NCBI RefSeq assembly: GCF_000313135.1
Contig: NW_004457516.1
Span: forward strand, 21,287-85,286
DNA: 64,000 bases
Direction of reading: 5' to 3'
Source: Acanthamoeba castellanii str. Neff
Taxonomy: Eukaryota; Discosea; Longamoebia; Acanthamoebidae
In this document: one piece after another, positions 32,856 to 43,425 of the stretch
Layout of the letters: each line of letters begins with the position of its first letter
Numbering within the stretch: position 1 is the stretch's first letter
The notes under the pieces: generated by a model
What the model was told of the DNA's origin: nothing
The model's database searches: none
The model's input: the letters and a program-made list of their open reading frames with translations, nothing else
Program-made: the position numbers and the translations under genes

Positions 32856-35671
32856 AGTCAGCGCTGATTGATGGGATGACTACGCTGCCCTGCTTATCAG
32901 GAACATCGCCGGCCGCGCCCGTCCGGCTGTTCCGGTTGCCCCACCTCCTCCACCAGCCTCCGCAGCGGCCTCTGCCAGCCAGTACACAACGACGGGTGGT
33001 GGCTTCGTCCCGGAACCGCTTCTGCTCAGCCTGCTCGAGAAAGCGAACAGCGTCGCGTGGAACGATCTCGTGCTGAAGCTCCTGCGTTCCGGCTTCTGTG
33101 CCATCACCCCCTCAGGTCCGCCCTCTCTATTTGGCCCACCCTCCCCCACTGCTGTGAAGCTTACTCGCTGTGGTGACTACAGTGCTCGCGAAGCCGGCGG
33201 AGGCGAACGATGTGGCCCTGCTCGGCCAGCTGATCGACATTCTCGCCGCGGTCTACACCGAAGAAGACGCAGAGACGCCCGGTGAAGCTGATGGTGATGA
33301 CGTCAGCAAAGGAAAGGGAAAGGAAAAGTTGCGGGACCACGAGGAAGCGGCGGCGGCGGCGGCGAAGGAGGAGGTACTGAGGAGGCGCGAGGGCAAGTGG
33401 CAGTGGGAGGGCGACTCGTCCGACTGGCACGACTACGACGAGACCGCCAACCAGCTCATCGAAGCGGCCTACGCCTCGGGAGCAGTGATGACCACCCTCA
33501 CGCACGGCTACTTCGCAGGCGGCAGCGGCTACACGATCATGCTCGACCGCCAGAAGCAGCGCAACAACGCCACCAACTTTGAGCGCAACATCCGCCGACA
33601 CGACCTGCTGCCCGGTACTCTCTTCTTTTCGGTTGGCGCACACACTTTCGGCCATGGCCTCTCACCACCGCCGCGAGCGGCGCCTCGTGTGTGAAACAGG
33701 TTACCCTTCTGCAGCGGCAGCGCCGCTCGTGCTTCCGCAGGAGCCGAAGAGGCACCTTGCGATGCTTATGAACGCGCCAATACACAACGGGAAGACACTG
33801 CTTATCACCTTCATCGAGAAGCGGATCCCGCTCTCCGTCCTCAAGCGGTTCCTCGCTCTGGGCAAGGACGTACTCGGTACGAGCCACACATGACACACAC
33901 ACGCACGACACGCACGACACGCACCTCATGGTTTGGCAGATGTGAACGTGCGCGCATCGCTGGAGTCGGGCGAGTCCGTCACGGCGCTGGCGCTGGCCAT
34001 CCAAAGCGTGGCGGATGCGTGGAACGAGGCGGACGAGCTGATCTCCCTGCTCCTCGCCCTGGGTGCCGACCCCAACCTGGAATTCACCGTGGCCTCCCTC
34101 CTGGGCACGAAGCCGGTACGCGACGACTCGGCACTTCACTTCACTTCACTTCACTTCACTTCCTCCTCCCTCTCCTGACCGCCTGCGCCTCACACCGGTG
34201 GTGTGGTTGGTGGTCATGGTGGACACGTGCGCAGTCCACGCCCCTGCTGCAGGCCATCAAGCAGAACAACTTTGAGCTTGTGCAGCGGCTCGTGTCTGCC
34301 GGTACGCTCTCTGTCCCTCAAACGATACGAAACGCGAAACGAAATGAAACGAAACAAACGAAACAAATGCAGGTGCGGATGTGAGCTACAATGTGCCAAC
34401 GGCGCGACCGCCGCTGAGCCCGATTGGCGCCGGCCGCGGCCCAGTCGCGACCCTCTACTCGCCGGAGGAGGACCTGCTCGCCTCCCTCAACTCGCACGCC
34501 GACCGCAACCCGCTCTTCGCCGCCTGCTTCGGCCGCGAAGAATCCGAGGTGAGCCCCTCCCCCGCTTCCTTTGAGGCCGCGTCGCTGACCACCGGTGTGC
34601 GGCTGCGTTCACCGTGAGCGCAGGACAGCGCGCGCATCGTCCGGCTGCTGCTCGAGAAGGGCGCGGCCGGCGGCCCGCCAGACCACCAGGCGACGAGCGC
34701 TGCTGCCGCCCCCACTCTACGGGGTCCGCGACGTCGCGCGCGCTGGCTCCTCCGCCCGTCCTGGTGCTCCCCAATGCCGCGAGCGCCACCACCAGCCAGG
34801 CCCTGGATGCCAGCGTGGTCCGGGGCAACACGCCGCTCATGGCCGCCGCCTTCTACGGCCGTGCCGGTACGGTCACCGCAGGCCGAGAGGGCTGGGACGC
34901 TTTGCTGACGTCAGCATATTTTTAAATGCTCATGCGCTCAACCGTGCAGATCTCGTGCAGCTGCTGCTCAACGTCGGCAGCGCTGACCAGACGGCGGCCG
35001 CCAAGCCCAAGAAGGCCAAGGGAAAGGAAAAGGAAAGCGACGACGAGCCGTCGCCGCGACCGCGGTCTGCCCGCCCGCCAGTCTCACGCGCGTGCGACGT
35101 CGGCGCGCGCAACTGGTGGCACTGGTCGCCCCTCCACTTTGCCTGTACCGTTCCCGCCCTGCCCGTCGTGGCCCACGACACCCAACGCGCGCTCACCTCT
35201 TTTCTGGCGCGCAGCGTCGGCCGGCCACGAGGAGGTGGTGCGTCTGCTGTGCCAGGCGCCCGGCGCGATCGATTCGGCGTGCGTGGTCAGCTCCAACGGC
35301 ATCGTCAACACGGCGCGACAGATGGCCGCCGACCGCCAGTTCAATCGCGTCCTGTCGCTCCTCTGCGCGTACGCACCCTCTCCCCAGCACCTCGCAGCTG
35401 ACGTGTGCTGACGTGTGCTGTGGTGGCGGCAGGCTGCCTGAGGACCCTGTGGTGCCGTCGCTGGCGTCGTCGCAGGGCAGCGGTGCCGGCGGCGAGAACC
35501 GCAACAGCAGCCCCGGCACGTTCCAGCACTCGGCCGAGCTGGCGCCGCTGCAGACCTTCACGTCGGTGTCGGCCCTGGGCGGCGGCGCCACCACCACCGC
35601 CGTGTCCACCCTCTCCGGAAGCGGCACCGCCAAGTCCAAGAGGCGCCTCTGGGACCGCCTCAAGTTCTTGT
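29476..35671 (+). CDS. BTB - WWE - ankyrin-repeat protein
   Basis: Probable start ATG at 29476. Exons up to ~31490 give a helical, TPR-like N terminus (LDYGKEALGYYQKCISLLPH; LFSELGQYYQGKGMYEKALQ). The exons at ~31536-32030 form a BTB/POZ fold: VHMESLVQRCSYFQTMLSLN, PYVFLDMIDYLYRS, HALAVYMVANQYGVAELKEL. A helical BACK-like stretch and a Cys motif (CSECRIVMGHLTTC, ~32745) follow. At ~33396-33615 lies a WWE domain (WQWEGDSSDWHDYDE, VMTTLTHGYFAGGSGYTIML, NNATNFERNIRR). From ~33740 to ~35370 come about five ankyrin repeats (TPLLQAIKQNNFELVQRLVS; NTPLMAAAFYGRADLVQLLL; WSPLHFAASAGHEEVVRLLC). The gene ends RRLWDRLKFL, TGA 35669. Inferred role: substrate adaptor for a cullin-3 ubiquitin ligase that may read poly-ADP-ribose. 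A frame change near 34720-34790 needs a short intron or a base error. Confidence 0.82.
32814..32853. repeat. (AC)n microsatellite in BTB-WWE-ankyrin intron
   Basis: About 19 uninterrupted AC units, the purest dinucleotide run in the window. Confidence 0.95.
34134..34163. repeat. Pentamer repeat (ACTTC)n
   Basis: Five to six tandem copies of the pentamer in an intron between ankyrin-coding exons. Confidence 0.9.
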
Positions 35672-35741
35672 GATTCAACACAGCCCACCACGCGCCCAAC
35701 TCTTCTGTACTTTTCTATTCGCTCTGCGTGTTATGCAATTG

Positions 35742-35769
35742 ACATGTGACATGTGACATGTGACATGTG
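35742..35769. repeat. Heptamer repeat (ACATGTG)4 between convergent genes
   Basis: Four perfect 7-base units, each containing the palindrome ACATGT, in the 116-bp gap between the ends of the BTB-WWE-ankyrin and panB genes. It may lie in overlapping 3' ends. Confidence 0.9.
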
Positions 35770-35787
35770 ACGAGTGGCTGGCTTGGC

Positions 35788-37345
35788 TCACTGGGTGGTC
35801 AAGGGCTCGGCGGAGGTCTGGTGCTGGGCCTTCTTGGTGAAGGCGTCGAACTCGTCGTCCTTGATGGCGAACGTGTGGGTGCCGTCCTCCGGGTACTTCC
35901 GGGCCACCACGTCGTTACGGTAGTCCTCCACCGCCTTGCGCATCTCCTCGCCCACGTTCGCTGCACACACGCACACGCACACGCGCACACAGAAAATATG
36001 AGTGCGTGCGTTTTGTGTGTGTGCTACGCCGCACACACGGCGCTGAGTGGCGTCAGCGCACCGTATTTCTTGAGGAACTTGGGCTGGAAGGACTGGATGT
36101 CGGATTGGCCCACCATGTCGTCCCACACCAGCACCTGGCCGCTGCAACCGTTGCCCGAACCGATGCCGATGGTGGGCACGCGCAGCTGCTGCGTGATGAA
36201 GGTCGCCACCCGGTCGGGAATGCACTCGAGCACCACTGTGGGCGGGCAAAGATAAGCAAACGCGCGTGCGTGAACGCTGGCGCAGCATTGTGGGGGGGGG
36301 TGCGAAGGGCGCGTACTGGCAAAGACACCGGCATCCTGGAGGGCCAGAGCGTCCTCCAAGATCGCCGTGGCCTGCCCCGAGGTGCGGCCTAGGGGTTCAC
36401 GCACAAAGAGAAGAAGGTGGTGAGCCAAAGCATTCCCCCAAGTCACTCGTACGAGGGCGTGGAGGCAAGCGCACCCTGCACTTTGAATCCGCCCAGGGAG
36501 TGGATGCTCTGCGGGGTCAGACCGATGTGGCCCATGACCTGCCGCCCATCACCGCGCCCGCCGGTGGTTAGTGGACGTTGTGTGGTGGGCAGATCCCAAG
36601 GGGGCGACTGTACGGGAATGCCGGCTTCGACGATGGCCTTGGCCCTGGCGGCCATGCGCTTGCCGCCTTCGAGCTTGATGGCGTTCATGTTGGCCTCCTT
36701 GATCAGCCGCATGGCGTTCTCCACCGCCAGCGCGCTGCTCGGCTCGTAGCTCCCAAAGGGCATGTCGCCCACCAGGAACGAGGTCTGGTTGCCCCGGTGC
36801 ACGCACTTGGCATGGTGCAGCATGTCCGTCATCGTCACCGGTATAGTACTCTCGTAGCCCATCGTCGTCTAATATAGAAATCAACCACACATGTCAGCAA
36901 CATATTCATATATACATGTGTTTTTCTATATAAATAAAAATGTAGCAAGTGGTTGCAGTGCAATGGGTGGTACCATGCCAAGGGAGTCGCCGACGAGGAT
37001 GAGGTCGATGCCGCCCACCTGCTGGATGATGACGGCCGAGGGGAAGTCCTTGGCGGTGAGCATGGTGAGGGGAATGTTCTTGCGGTACTTCTCCCCGAGG
37101 TCGAGCACCGTGGTCCGCTTCCCGATGTCCTTCGTCGACGTCGGTCGCGGGTGCGCCGAGTAGCCACGCCTGCCGGAACCATCCTGCACCCTCGCCACGC
37201 TGCTGCTGCTGGTGCTGATGCTGGTTGTGCTAGTGGTCGTGGTGAGCGAGCGGCTGCTGGTGTGTGCGACGGTAGCAGGCGAAACTCGACACAGCAGTGA
37301 GCGCATGGGCGAGGCCTTGGCGGTCTGTGACATTGATCTCTTCAT
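35788..37345 (-). CDS. panB: 3-methyl-2-oxobutanoate hydroxymethyltransferase (PanB), mitochondrial-type
   Basis: First committed step of pantothenate synthesis: adds a hydroxymethyl group from methylene-THF to 2-oxoisovalerate. ATG 37345 ([10 protein letters not shown]). The first ~70 residues are Ser/Thr/Arg-rich with almost no acids and look like a mitochondrial transit peptide. Enzyme blocks: [29 protein letters not shown] (metal Asp in VGDS), [46 protein letters not shown], then [29 protein letters not shown] and [19 protein letters not shown]. The C terminus carries a modest extension after FLKKY. TGA at 35788. About six short introns. All catalytic blocks are visible. The next gene (TSR1) is on the same strand, 229 bp upstream. 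Confidence 0.95.
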
Positions 37346-37574
37346 TTCTTTCTCGAGTGCTGGTCTGGCTGGTTTGTCCTAATCTTCTCTTTGGTTTTCT
37401 GTTTTTATTGACCGATTTTTATCGCTATTTATTGTGTATGATTTGTCTGAATTCAATCCAATTCTCCGATTGGTCTTTTGATTTATGCCCAACCGGACAT
37501 TTGATTTTTATCCTTTTTTATTTTCAACACCTTTTCGTGAACATGCCACGTCACCAGGCCAAGCCGCGGCAAGC

Positions 37575-40500
37575 TCACATGGCGTCGTGCCTGGCGAGGG
37601 CTTCGGCCGTGAGGGCAGACGGACCCGAGGCAGAAGAGGACGACGTTGAGAAGGCCGATCCCCGCGGGCGGTAGGACGAGGGCTTCTCGCTGAGCAGCGT
37701 CGTCGTACCCCACTTCGGATAGATTCTGGTTTGTATGTGGTGTTGATGATGATGAGGAAAAAGATGAAGCGAGAGCTGAGGAGGCGCTGTTGGGGTGGGG
37801 GTTGTTGTTGTTGTACGTACCGCTTGTAGAGGTTCATGCACACGGTGTCGTGGTTCTGGATCTTGCCATCGAATCGGCACTTCATGAGGCCGTGCGTGCC
37901 CAGGGGCTCCTTGATGTGTCCACTGCGTCCGTACTTGGTCCACAGCTCTACCGGCGAGAACCATCGCACGTCGTCTGGAGAGCCCAACGAACCATCAGCG
38001 CCGCCAGAACCACAATAAGAGCGAAGAAGAGCGAAGAGTGAAGAAGAAGAAGCGTCGTACCAGGGTGGTAGAACATGTGCTTGATGACGGCTCCGCGCTT
38101 GTGGATCTTGTAGGGATAGCCGGTGAGGACGATCTTCTTGACCACCACGCGGTCGGGGTCCACGGAGAGGAGCGAGCCGATGGCCACCAGCCGCAACGAG
38201 TGCACGGGCTTGGGCGACGCCGAGAGGCCAAAGTTCTCGTCGATCTCCTTGAACATGAGCACTGGCGCGGGCGGCACCCTATGGTGGCGGAGACGTGTGA
38301 GCCCCATGGAATGCACATGGTGCTGGTGCGTGCGTGCAGTGTGTGTGTGTGTGTGTGTGGTGGACGTACATGACGGGGCCGTAGATGGTGGCCACGGAGT
38401 TGCGGTTAGGCTGGAAGAAGCGCTCGGACTTGAACTTGTCGGAGCTGATCGAGTGCTGCGAGAAGACCGGGCGCGACCTGTAGCGCCGGAAGCCGCACTG
38501 GATGATGAGCTCCTCCTTCGACTTGACGGGCTCCGTGTACGAGGGCATCCTCTGCACGGCAAAGTTGATGACGGTCGTCTTGTGCTCGTGCTTGAAGAGG
38601 CCGCTCACGACGAACGGGCGCGAGGGGTTGATCCACTCGCCCAGCGCCTGCGGCACGTTCAGGACGTGCAGCGTGACGTAGGTGCCCATCTGTGTGCCAC
38701 CGCCTGCGGTCAGCAGGAACGAACACACACACACACACGCCACAAGGGCTGCGTACCACAATGCCGTCTCTCTCGTCGAGGAGCTTCTTCACGGTCCTGG
38801 TGAAGTTCTTGAACTGGAAGATGCGGGCGTAGTCCAGGGGCAGGTTCTCCTTGGGGTCCCACGGCGTGTTGCGGAACGACTTGAGCCCTCGGTACTTCTG
38901 GAAGCGGATCTTGGCCTTGACGCTCATCGGGGTCTGCACCTCGTCCGGCCACTTCATGTCCTCCGTGGCCTCCTGTCGCATGCGCTCACGTTCCCTGTAA
39001 TCACAAATGAGAACCATCAGCGCGAAGCGATTGGTGTGTGTGTGTGTGTGTGTGTCGTACAGTTCCGCCGCTTCCATATCTATGGTCTCAGTGCCGTCGC
39101 CATCCTCGGTCCACCCATCCTCACCATCGTCTTCACCATCATCCTCCTCATCGCCGTCGTTGTCCCCTCCCTCATCGTTGCTGTGTTCCGATCCGTCCAT
39201 GCCCATCTCGCCGTGCTCCTTGCCCTTCTCGCCGCCGTCCAGGTCCATCGATCCCTGGTCGTCCTCGTCGTCTTCTCCTTCGCCGTCATCGTCCTCATCC
39301 TCGTCCGAGTCGACAATCCAGGCCGACTGGTACGAGGAGTAGCCCTTGGGGACCTTCTTCCTCTTCTTCTTCCTGTCCGTGCCCGAAACTGGTGCGTGAC
39401 AAAAAATAAAATAAAAAACGTTAATTCCTGCGCGAGCGTGCGTGGTGGAGGCACGGTTGGGGAGGTACCCTGAGACATGATCTCCGCCTCGTCCTCGGCG
39501 GTCAAGTTCTGCTCGTTCGCCATCACGTCGGGCACCACCTCGGATTGCAGGGATTCCTGGAAGCAACGGTGCATGCTGTCAGTGACCACTCGCCGACACA
39601 GCGTAGGGTGAAGAACACACAAAAAATAAAAATAGGGGAATGGAAGTGTTGTAGTCGGTGAGATGTGGGAACCACCTCTTCCTTCCGCGCCAACAAAAAG
39701 AATGGCGAGAAGTAAATCGCTGGGTTCCCTCAGTTTTTTTTTAAAAAAAAACTGATTGTTATGGCCTGCCTTTTATCACCGGTCAACATTGCGCGTTGGC
39801 AGTCGTTGGCGGTGGGTTAACGGAGGCGCGTATTGTTGTCGCGAGATGTGCGGTAATGCGCGCCCAGCCGCGAGACAACATAAAAAGATGGTTGTTGTTG
39901 TTGTTGGGGGAGAGAAGTAGGTGTGGGGTACCTGCTTGTCAGGGTCGGCCATGTCCAAAATTTCCAGAGTCTCCCTCCGCTGTGCACCCTCGCCCTCCTC
40001 CGCCTCCATGCCCTCGCCCTTCTTGCCGTCCTTCGGCACCCGCGTGCTGTACGGGTGGGGGTCGGGCGTGCCGTCGATCTGCGACATCTGGAAGTCGCCA
40101 AAGTCGGGCAGGTGCACCAGGTCGTTGGCCGACAGCGGGCCGCCGCGCAGGTAGCCTGTGGAAAAGGTCGAGCGTGTCAGCTCAAGCCTGCGGAGAACTG
40201 GCGTCGCACATTTGGGAGTGGCTGGTACATACCCGACACCTTGAGGATTCCCACGGGGATGGTGGTCGACTCGGCGAACGGCCCGGAGGCGGCTGAGGGC
40301 TGCACGCCGGTGGGCTCGAAGTGGAGCGAGTCGACCAGGAGATAGGGTCGCCTCTCCCTGCTCAGCACCTGGCGTACTCGCAAATTGGACAGGAAACGCA
40401 TGACCTGGGTGGCCTCCTGCACGTAGTACGAAACCGCGGGTGTGAGGATGCCGCGAATGCGACACACACACACACACACACAACGAACAGGGTGGGCCGC

Positions 40501-42087
40501 GGCCGTACGTCGGCTGTGTCGAGAGGAAGCACGCGATCAAAGTCGGGGAAGTGGAACTCAGCGAATTCCTTGATCTGCTTCTTGATGTCGGCTCTGTTCT
40601 TCTGAGGAACGGCAGCCAGTCCCTGGTGTTTTTACTGAATGCGCATTCCACAACGTTTTGTTAGGCCCACACAGGCAGCGGCAAAAATAAGATTACCCCA
40701 AAAACGTGTGTAGCCTCACTGTTCCACGGCAGAACCAACTATCCAGGTTCAACGCCGCTTACGCGGAGGCATCACCAACAGTAGGCGATCGAAAAAAAAG
40801 AGTTGCTTTCGCTCATGCTTTTGAATGGTTAGAACGGCGAAAAATGGGTTCTGCCACTTCAGTACAGAGCCTGACCAACCACACACCGCATACGACGCAC
40901 ATGACGCACACGGTGGAGAAGGCGGGGAGCGGGGCATGCAAGGGGGAAAGTGTTTTACCTGTAGTGCGACCAGCAGGGAGGGCATTCCCTGCGCCTTGAC
41001 GGCCGACAGGAAGGCCTCGCCGGTGGCGTCCACACCACCGTCGGCGGGGATGACGAGGAGAAGAATGTCCGCGACCTGTAGCGGACCAAAGAAACGGCGT
41101 GAGACCGCGAGCCCCACTACCACCACCACCACTCATCGCTGTGTGATTACACACAAAAAGAGGTGTTTGACATCGTTTCCCGGTACCGTCACCCAACGTG
41201 TTTGGGCAAAGGTACGTTCAAGACGGGAATGCACATCACTGTTTCTCTACCCTACGAATTTGACACCCGCCAAGAGGTGCGCCCTTGGTAGGCAACACGG
41301 TAGGGAGCACAACGCAACACAACGCAACGCACAGGGTGGTGCCGAGGTTTGTGAGAGATGCATACCTTGGCGATGTCCAGCACGGCCTCAATGTCGCGCG
41401 GGGCCTCGAACAACGTCATTCTCTGCTTGAACGCCGGGAAACTGGAAAGAGGTAGCAACGCATGAGCCAGCAGCCTGGCAATAACCATGGAGAAGAAGCG
41501 GTATGTAACGTACTTGGCTGTGATGGGACCCACTCGCTCGGCGGAAATAGGAGAAGATGCCTCCGCGAGCAGCATGGATCGGGCAGCCTTGGTATCGGCA
41601 TTGGCGCCCAGGCTAATGATACCCTGCAGGCACACAACACATCCATCGTGTGAGCACGAAAATCGCAATTAAAAAGCGGCGTGGGGATTAAATTAGGAAA
41701 AGATGGAACATCAGCGGAGATGTAACGTACGATGATTTTGGGCGGACCGGCCGAAGTGCCCAGGCGCTTGCTGTGAAGCACCTCCGCCTTCTTTTGTAGG
41801 CTCTTGATGTGTTGCAGCTTCTTTCGGTTCTCACGCGAGTTACCGACGACCTTCTTGAGGCTGGGGCGCTGCTGGACGGTGGTCTTGCCAACCTTACCTG
41901 TCGATGAATGAACGAACGAACAAAGGAGTTAATCATTGCCAAACAGTTCAGAAGATGAGATTCGATTTCGGTTGCGGTACCTACCCTTCACCTTGCGGCG
42001 GAGTTCACCCTTGGTGGCATGCTTGCCGGGCTTAAACGCCTTATTCGTCTGCTTCAGCGGGCCTGGCCTGTGGCGATGACCCTCCAT
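37575..42087 (-). CDS. TSR1: Ribosome biogenesis protein TSR1
   Basis: 40S maturation factor related to the GTPase Bms1, acting on nucleolar and cytoplasmic pre-40S particles. ATG 42087 opens with [20 protein letters not shown], the family's basic N terminus. GTPase-like domain exons include [22 protein letters not shown] sequence, [18 protein letters not shown] and [20 protein letters not shown] (41040-41090). Further blocks: [20 protein letters not shown], a long acidic Asp/Glu/Gly segment (39100-39330), [20 protein letters not shown] (~38860), and the C-terminal barrel with [20 protein letters not shown] (~38600), [20 protein letters not shown] (~37850). TGA at 37575. About 12 introns; two are long (~39560-39930 and ~40627-40956). 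Divergent from COMMD2 by 233 bp. Confidence 0.93.
38338..38359. repeat. GT microsatellite in TSR1 intron
   Basis: About ten GT units (CA on the coding strand) between two C-terminal exons. Confidence 0.85.
39730..39755. repeat. Perfect palindrome in a long TSR1 intron
   Basis: The sequence is TCAG, then nine T, then nine A, then CTGA, a 26-base perfect inverted repeat with no loop. It lies inside the ~370-bp intron of TSR1. It could be a cruciform-prone site or chance; no element boundary is visible. Confidence 0.8.
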
Positions 42088-42320
42088 CTCGATGTCGCGT
42101 TGCGATTTTGCAAGAATCAAGCGAAGAAGAGGGCAACGTTGGTGTTGTGCCTCCGGAAAAGAAGAAATAGCGGAGAATTACTTTATGTCGACACTGGCTG
42201 ATGTCAGCCAAAAAATAAAATGGCCGTAAAAATCACAACATGCAAAAACTGGACAAAATCCTGGCTTGACCCAGAAATAGCGCCCTCGCATTCAATCGAT
42301 AGGACGAGGGAAGGTGGAAG

Positions 42321-43337
42321 ATGCTGCTGGTGTTCGACGACAAGCATAAGGAGGACCTCGAGTTCCTCAAGACCACAAATGTTAGCATAATCACCGAATT
42401 CTGCAAAATCGCCGTCAACTTCATTAAATCGGGAGCCAACAAGAAGCTTTTTGCTGGCGCTGCTCGTACGATCCCTCTCCCACCCCATATCTTCTTTCCT
42501 GCAAGCGGCACTGTTGGGCGGGCAGACCAGTCAACCATTTGCTCTCACCTATGCAGAGGCCCTCGACGTTGATGTCGAAACAGTGGAGCACTGCGTGGAA
42601 GGACTCGCGCACCTCTTCACCGAGAGCGCCAAGTACGGTCCCGCTTCTGCTCCTTTCCCCATTGCTCCTTCTCGGTTGAGCTTACGTCCGGCCCTCCCTT
42701 TCGCCGTGCATGCACACAGGACCCGCATTACCGAGATCGACTTCCTCGACTCCCTCATGCTGCTCTCTTTCCCCCAAGAGCTTACCGAGAAGCTCAAGGA
42801 GGTAATCCACCGCTTCACCCCGATCGCTCGCCGCCCTTTCTCTCTCTCTCGTCTAACTGTCGTCCGCGGCGCAATCAGTTCTACTTCGGCAATCACGTTG
42901 AGATTCGAAGGGTGATCGCAGAGCTGTCCTTCTCCATCCCGCACTACCAAAGCCTCGAGTGGCGGCTGGATATCCAGGTGAACATCATCACCATCTTCTT
43001 CTTCTTCTTCGCTCTTCTCACTCTCTTCTTTGGGCCGGCCTTGATTTCTTACCACCAACGATCATCACGCTCCAGGTGGGAAGCCGAACGGAGCACCGAC
43101 AGATGAAGTCCGTCTACACCCTGCAGCTGGAAACCATGAGCGCAGGTACAACGCGCGCACGCGCCAATGCTTTGCTCGGCCTGCTGTTAATCGTTGGACT
43201 CCGTCTGCACAGAGCCGAAGGTGGAAACGCTGCAGGCCGACTACAGCAACTTGAAGCACCTCTGCACGGAGCTCGAGCTCGCCCTCAGGGAAGCCCAAGC
43301 CGCTCAGACGAGGCGCATCATGAGGAACATCAAGTGA
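42321..43337 (+). CDS. COMMD2: COMM domain-containing protein 2 (COMMD2)
   Basis: Subunit of the Commander endosomal recycling complex. ATG 42321 (MLLVFDDKHKEDLEFLKT) matches the COMMD2 start. The HN domain exons read EFCKIAVNFIKSGANKKLFA, DVDVETVEHCVEGLAHLFTE, and RITEIDFLDSLMLLSFPQEL. The COMM domain reads FGNHVEIRRVIAELSFSIPH then YQSLEWRLDIQ, and VGSRTEHRQMKSVYTLQLE. The C terminus QTRRIMRNIK, with TGA at 43335, mirrors the family ending. The length is ~200 residues with five or six introns. Subfamily assignment rests on the N- and C-terminal blocks as well as the COMM core, so it is firm. Confidence 0.92.
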
Positions 43338-43425
43338 ATCCATGTACACACACACATCTGGTAGTGCAGGCAACTACGCTATTCGTATTACTCGTTACGT
43401 GTGGCGGTACATCGGGTGCACGCGC

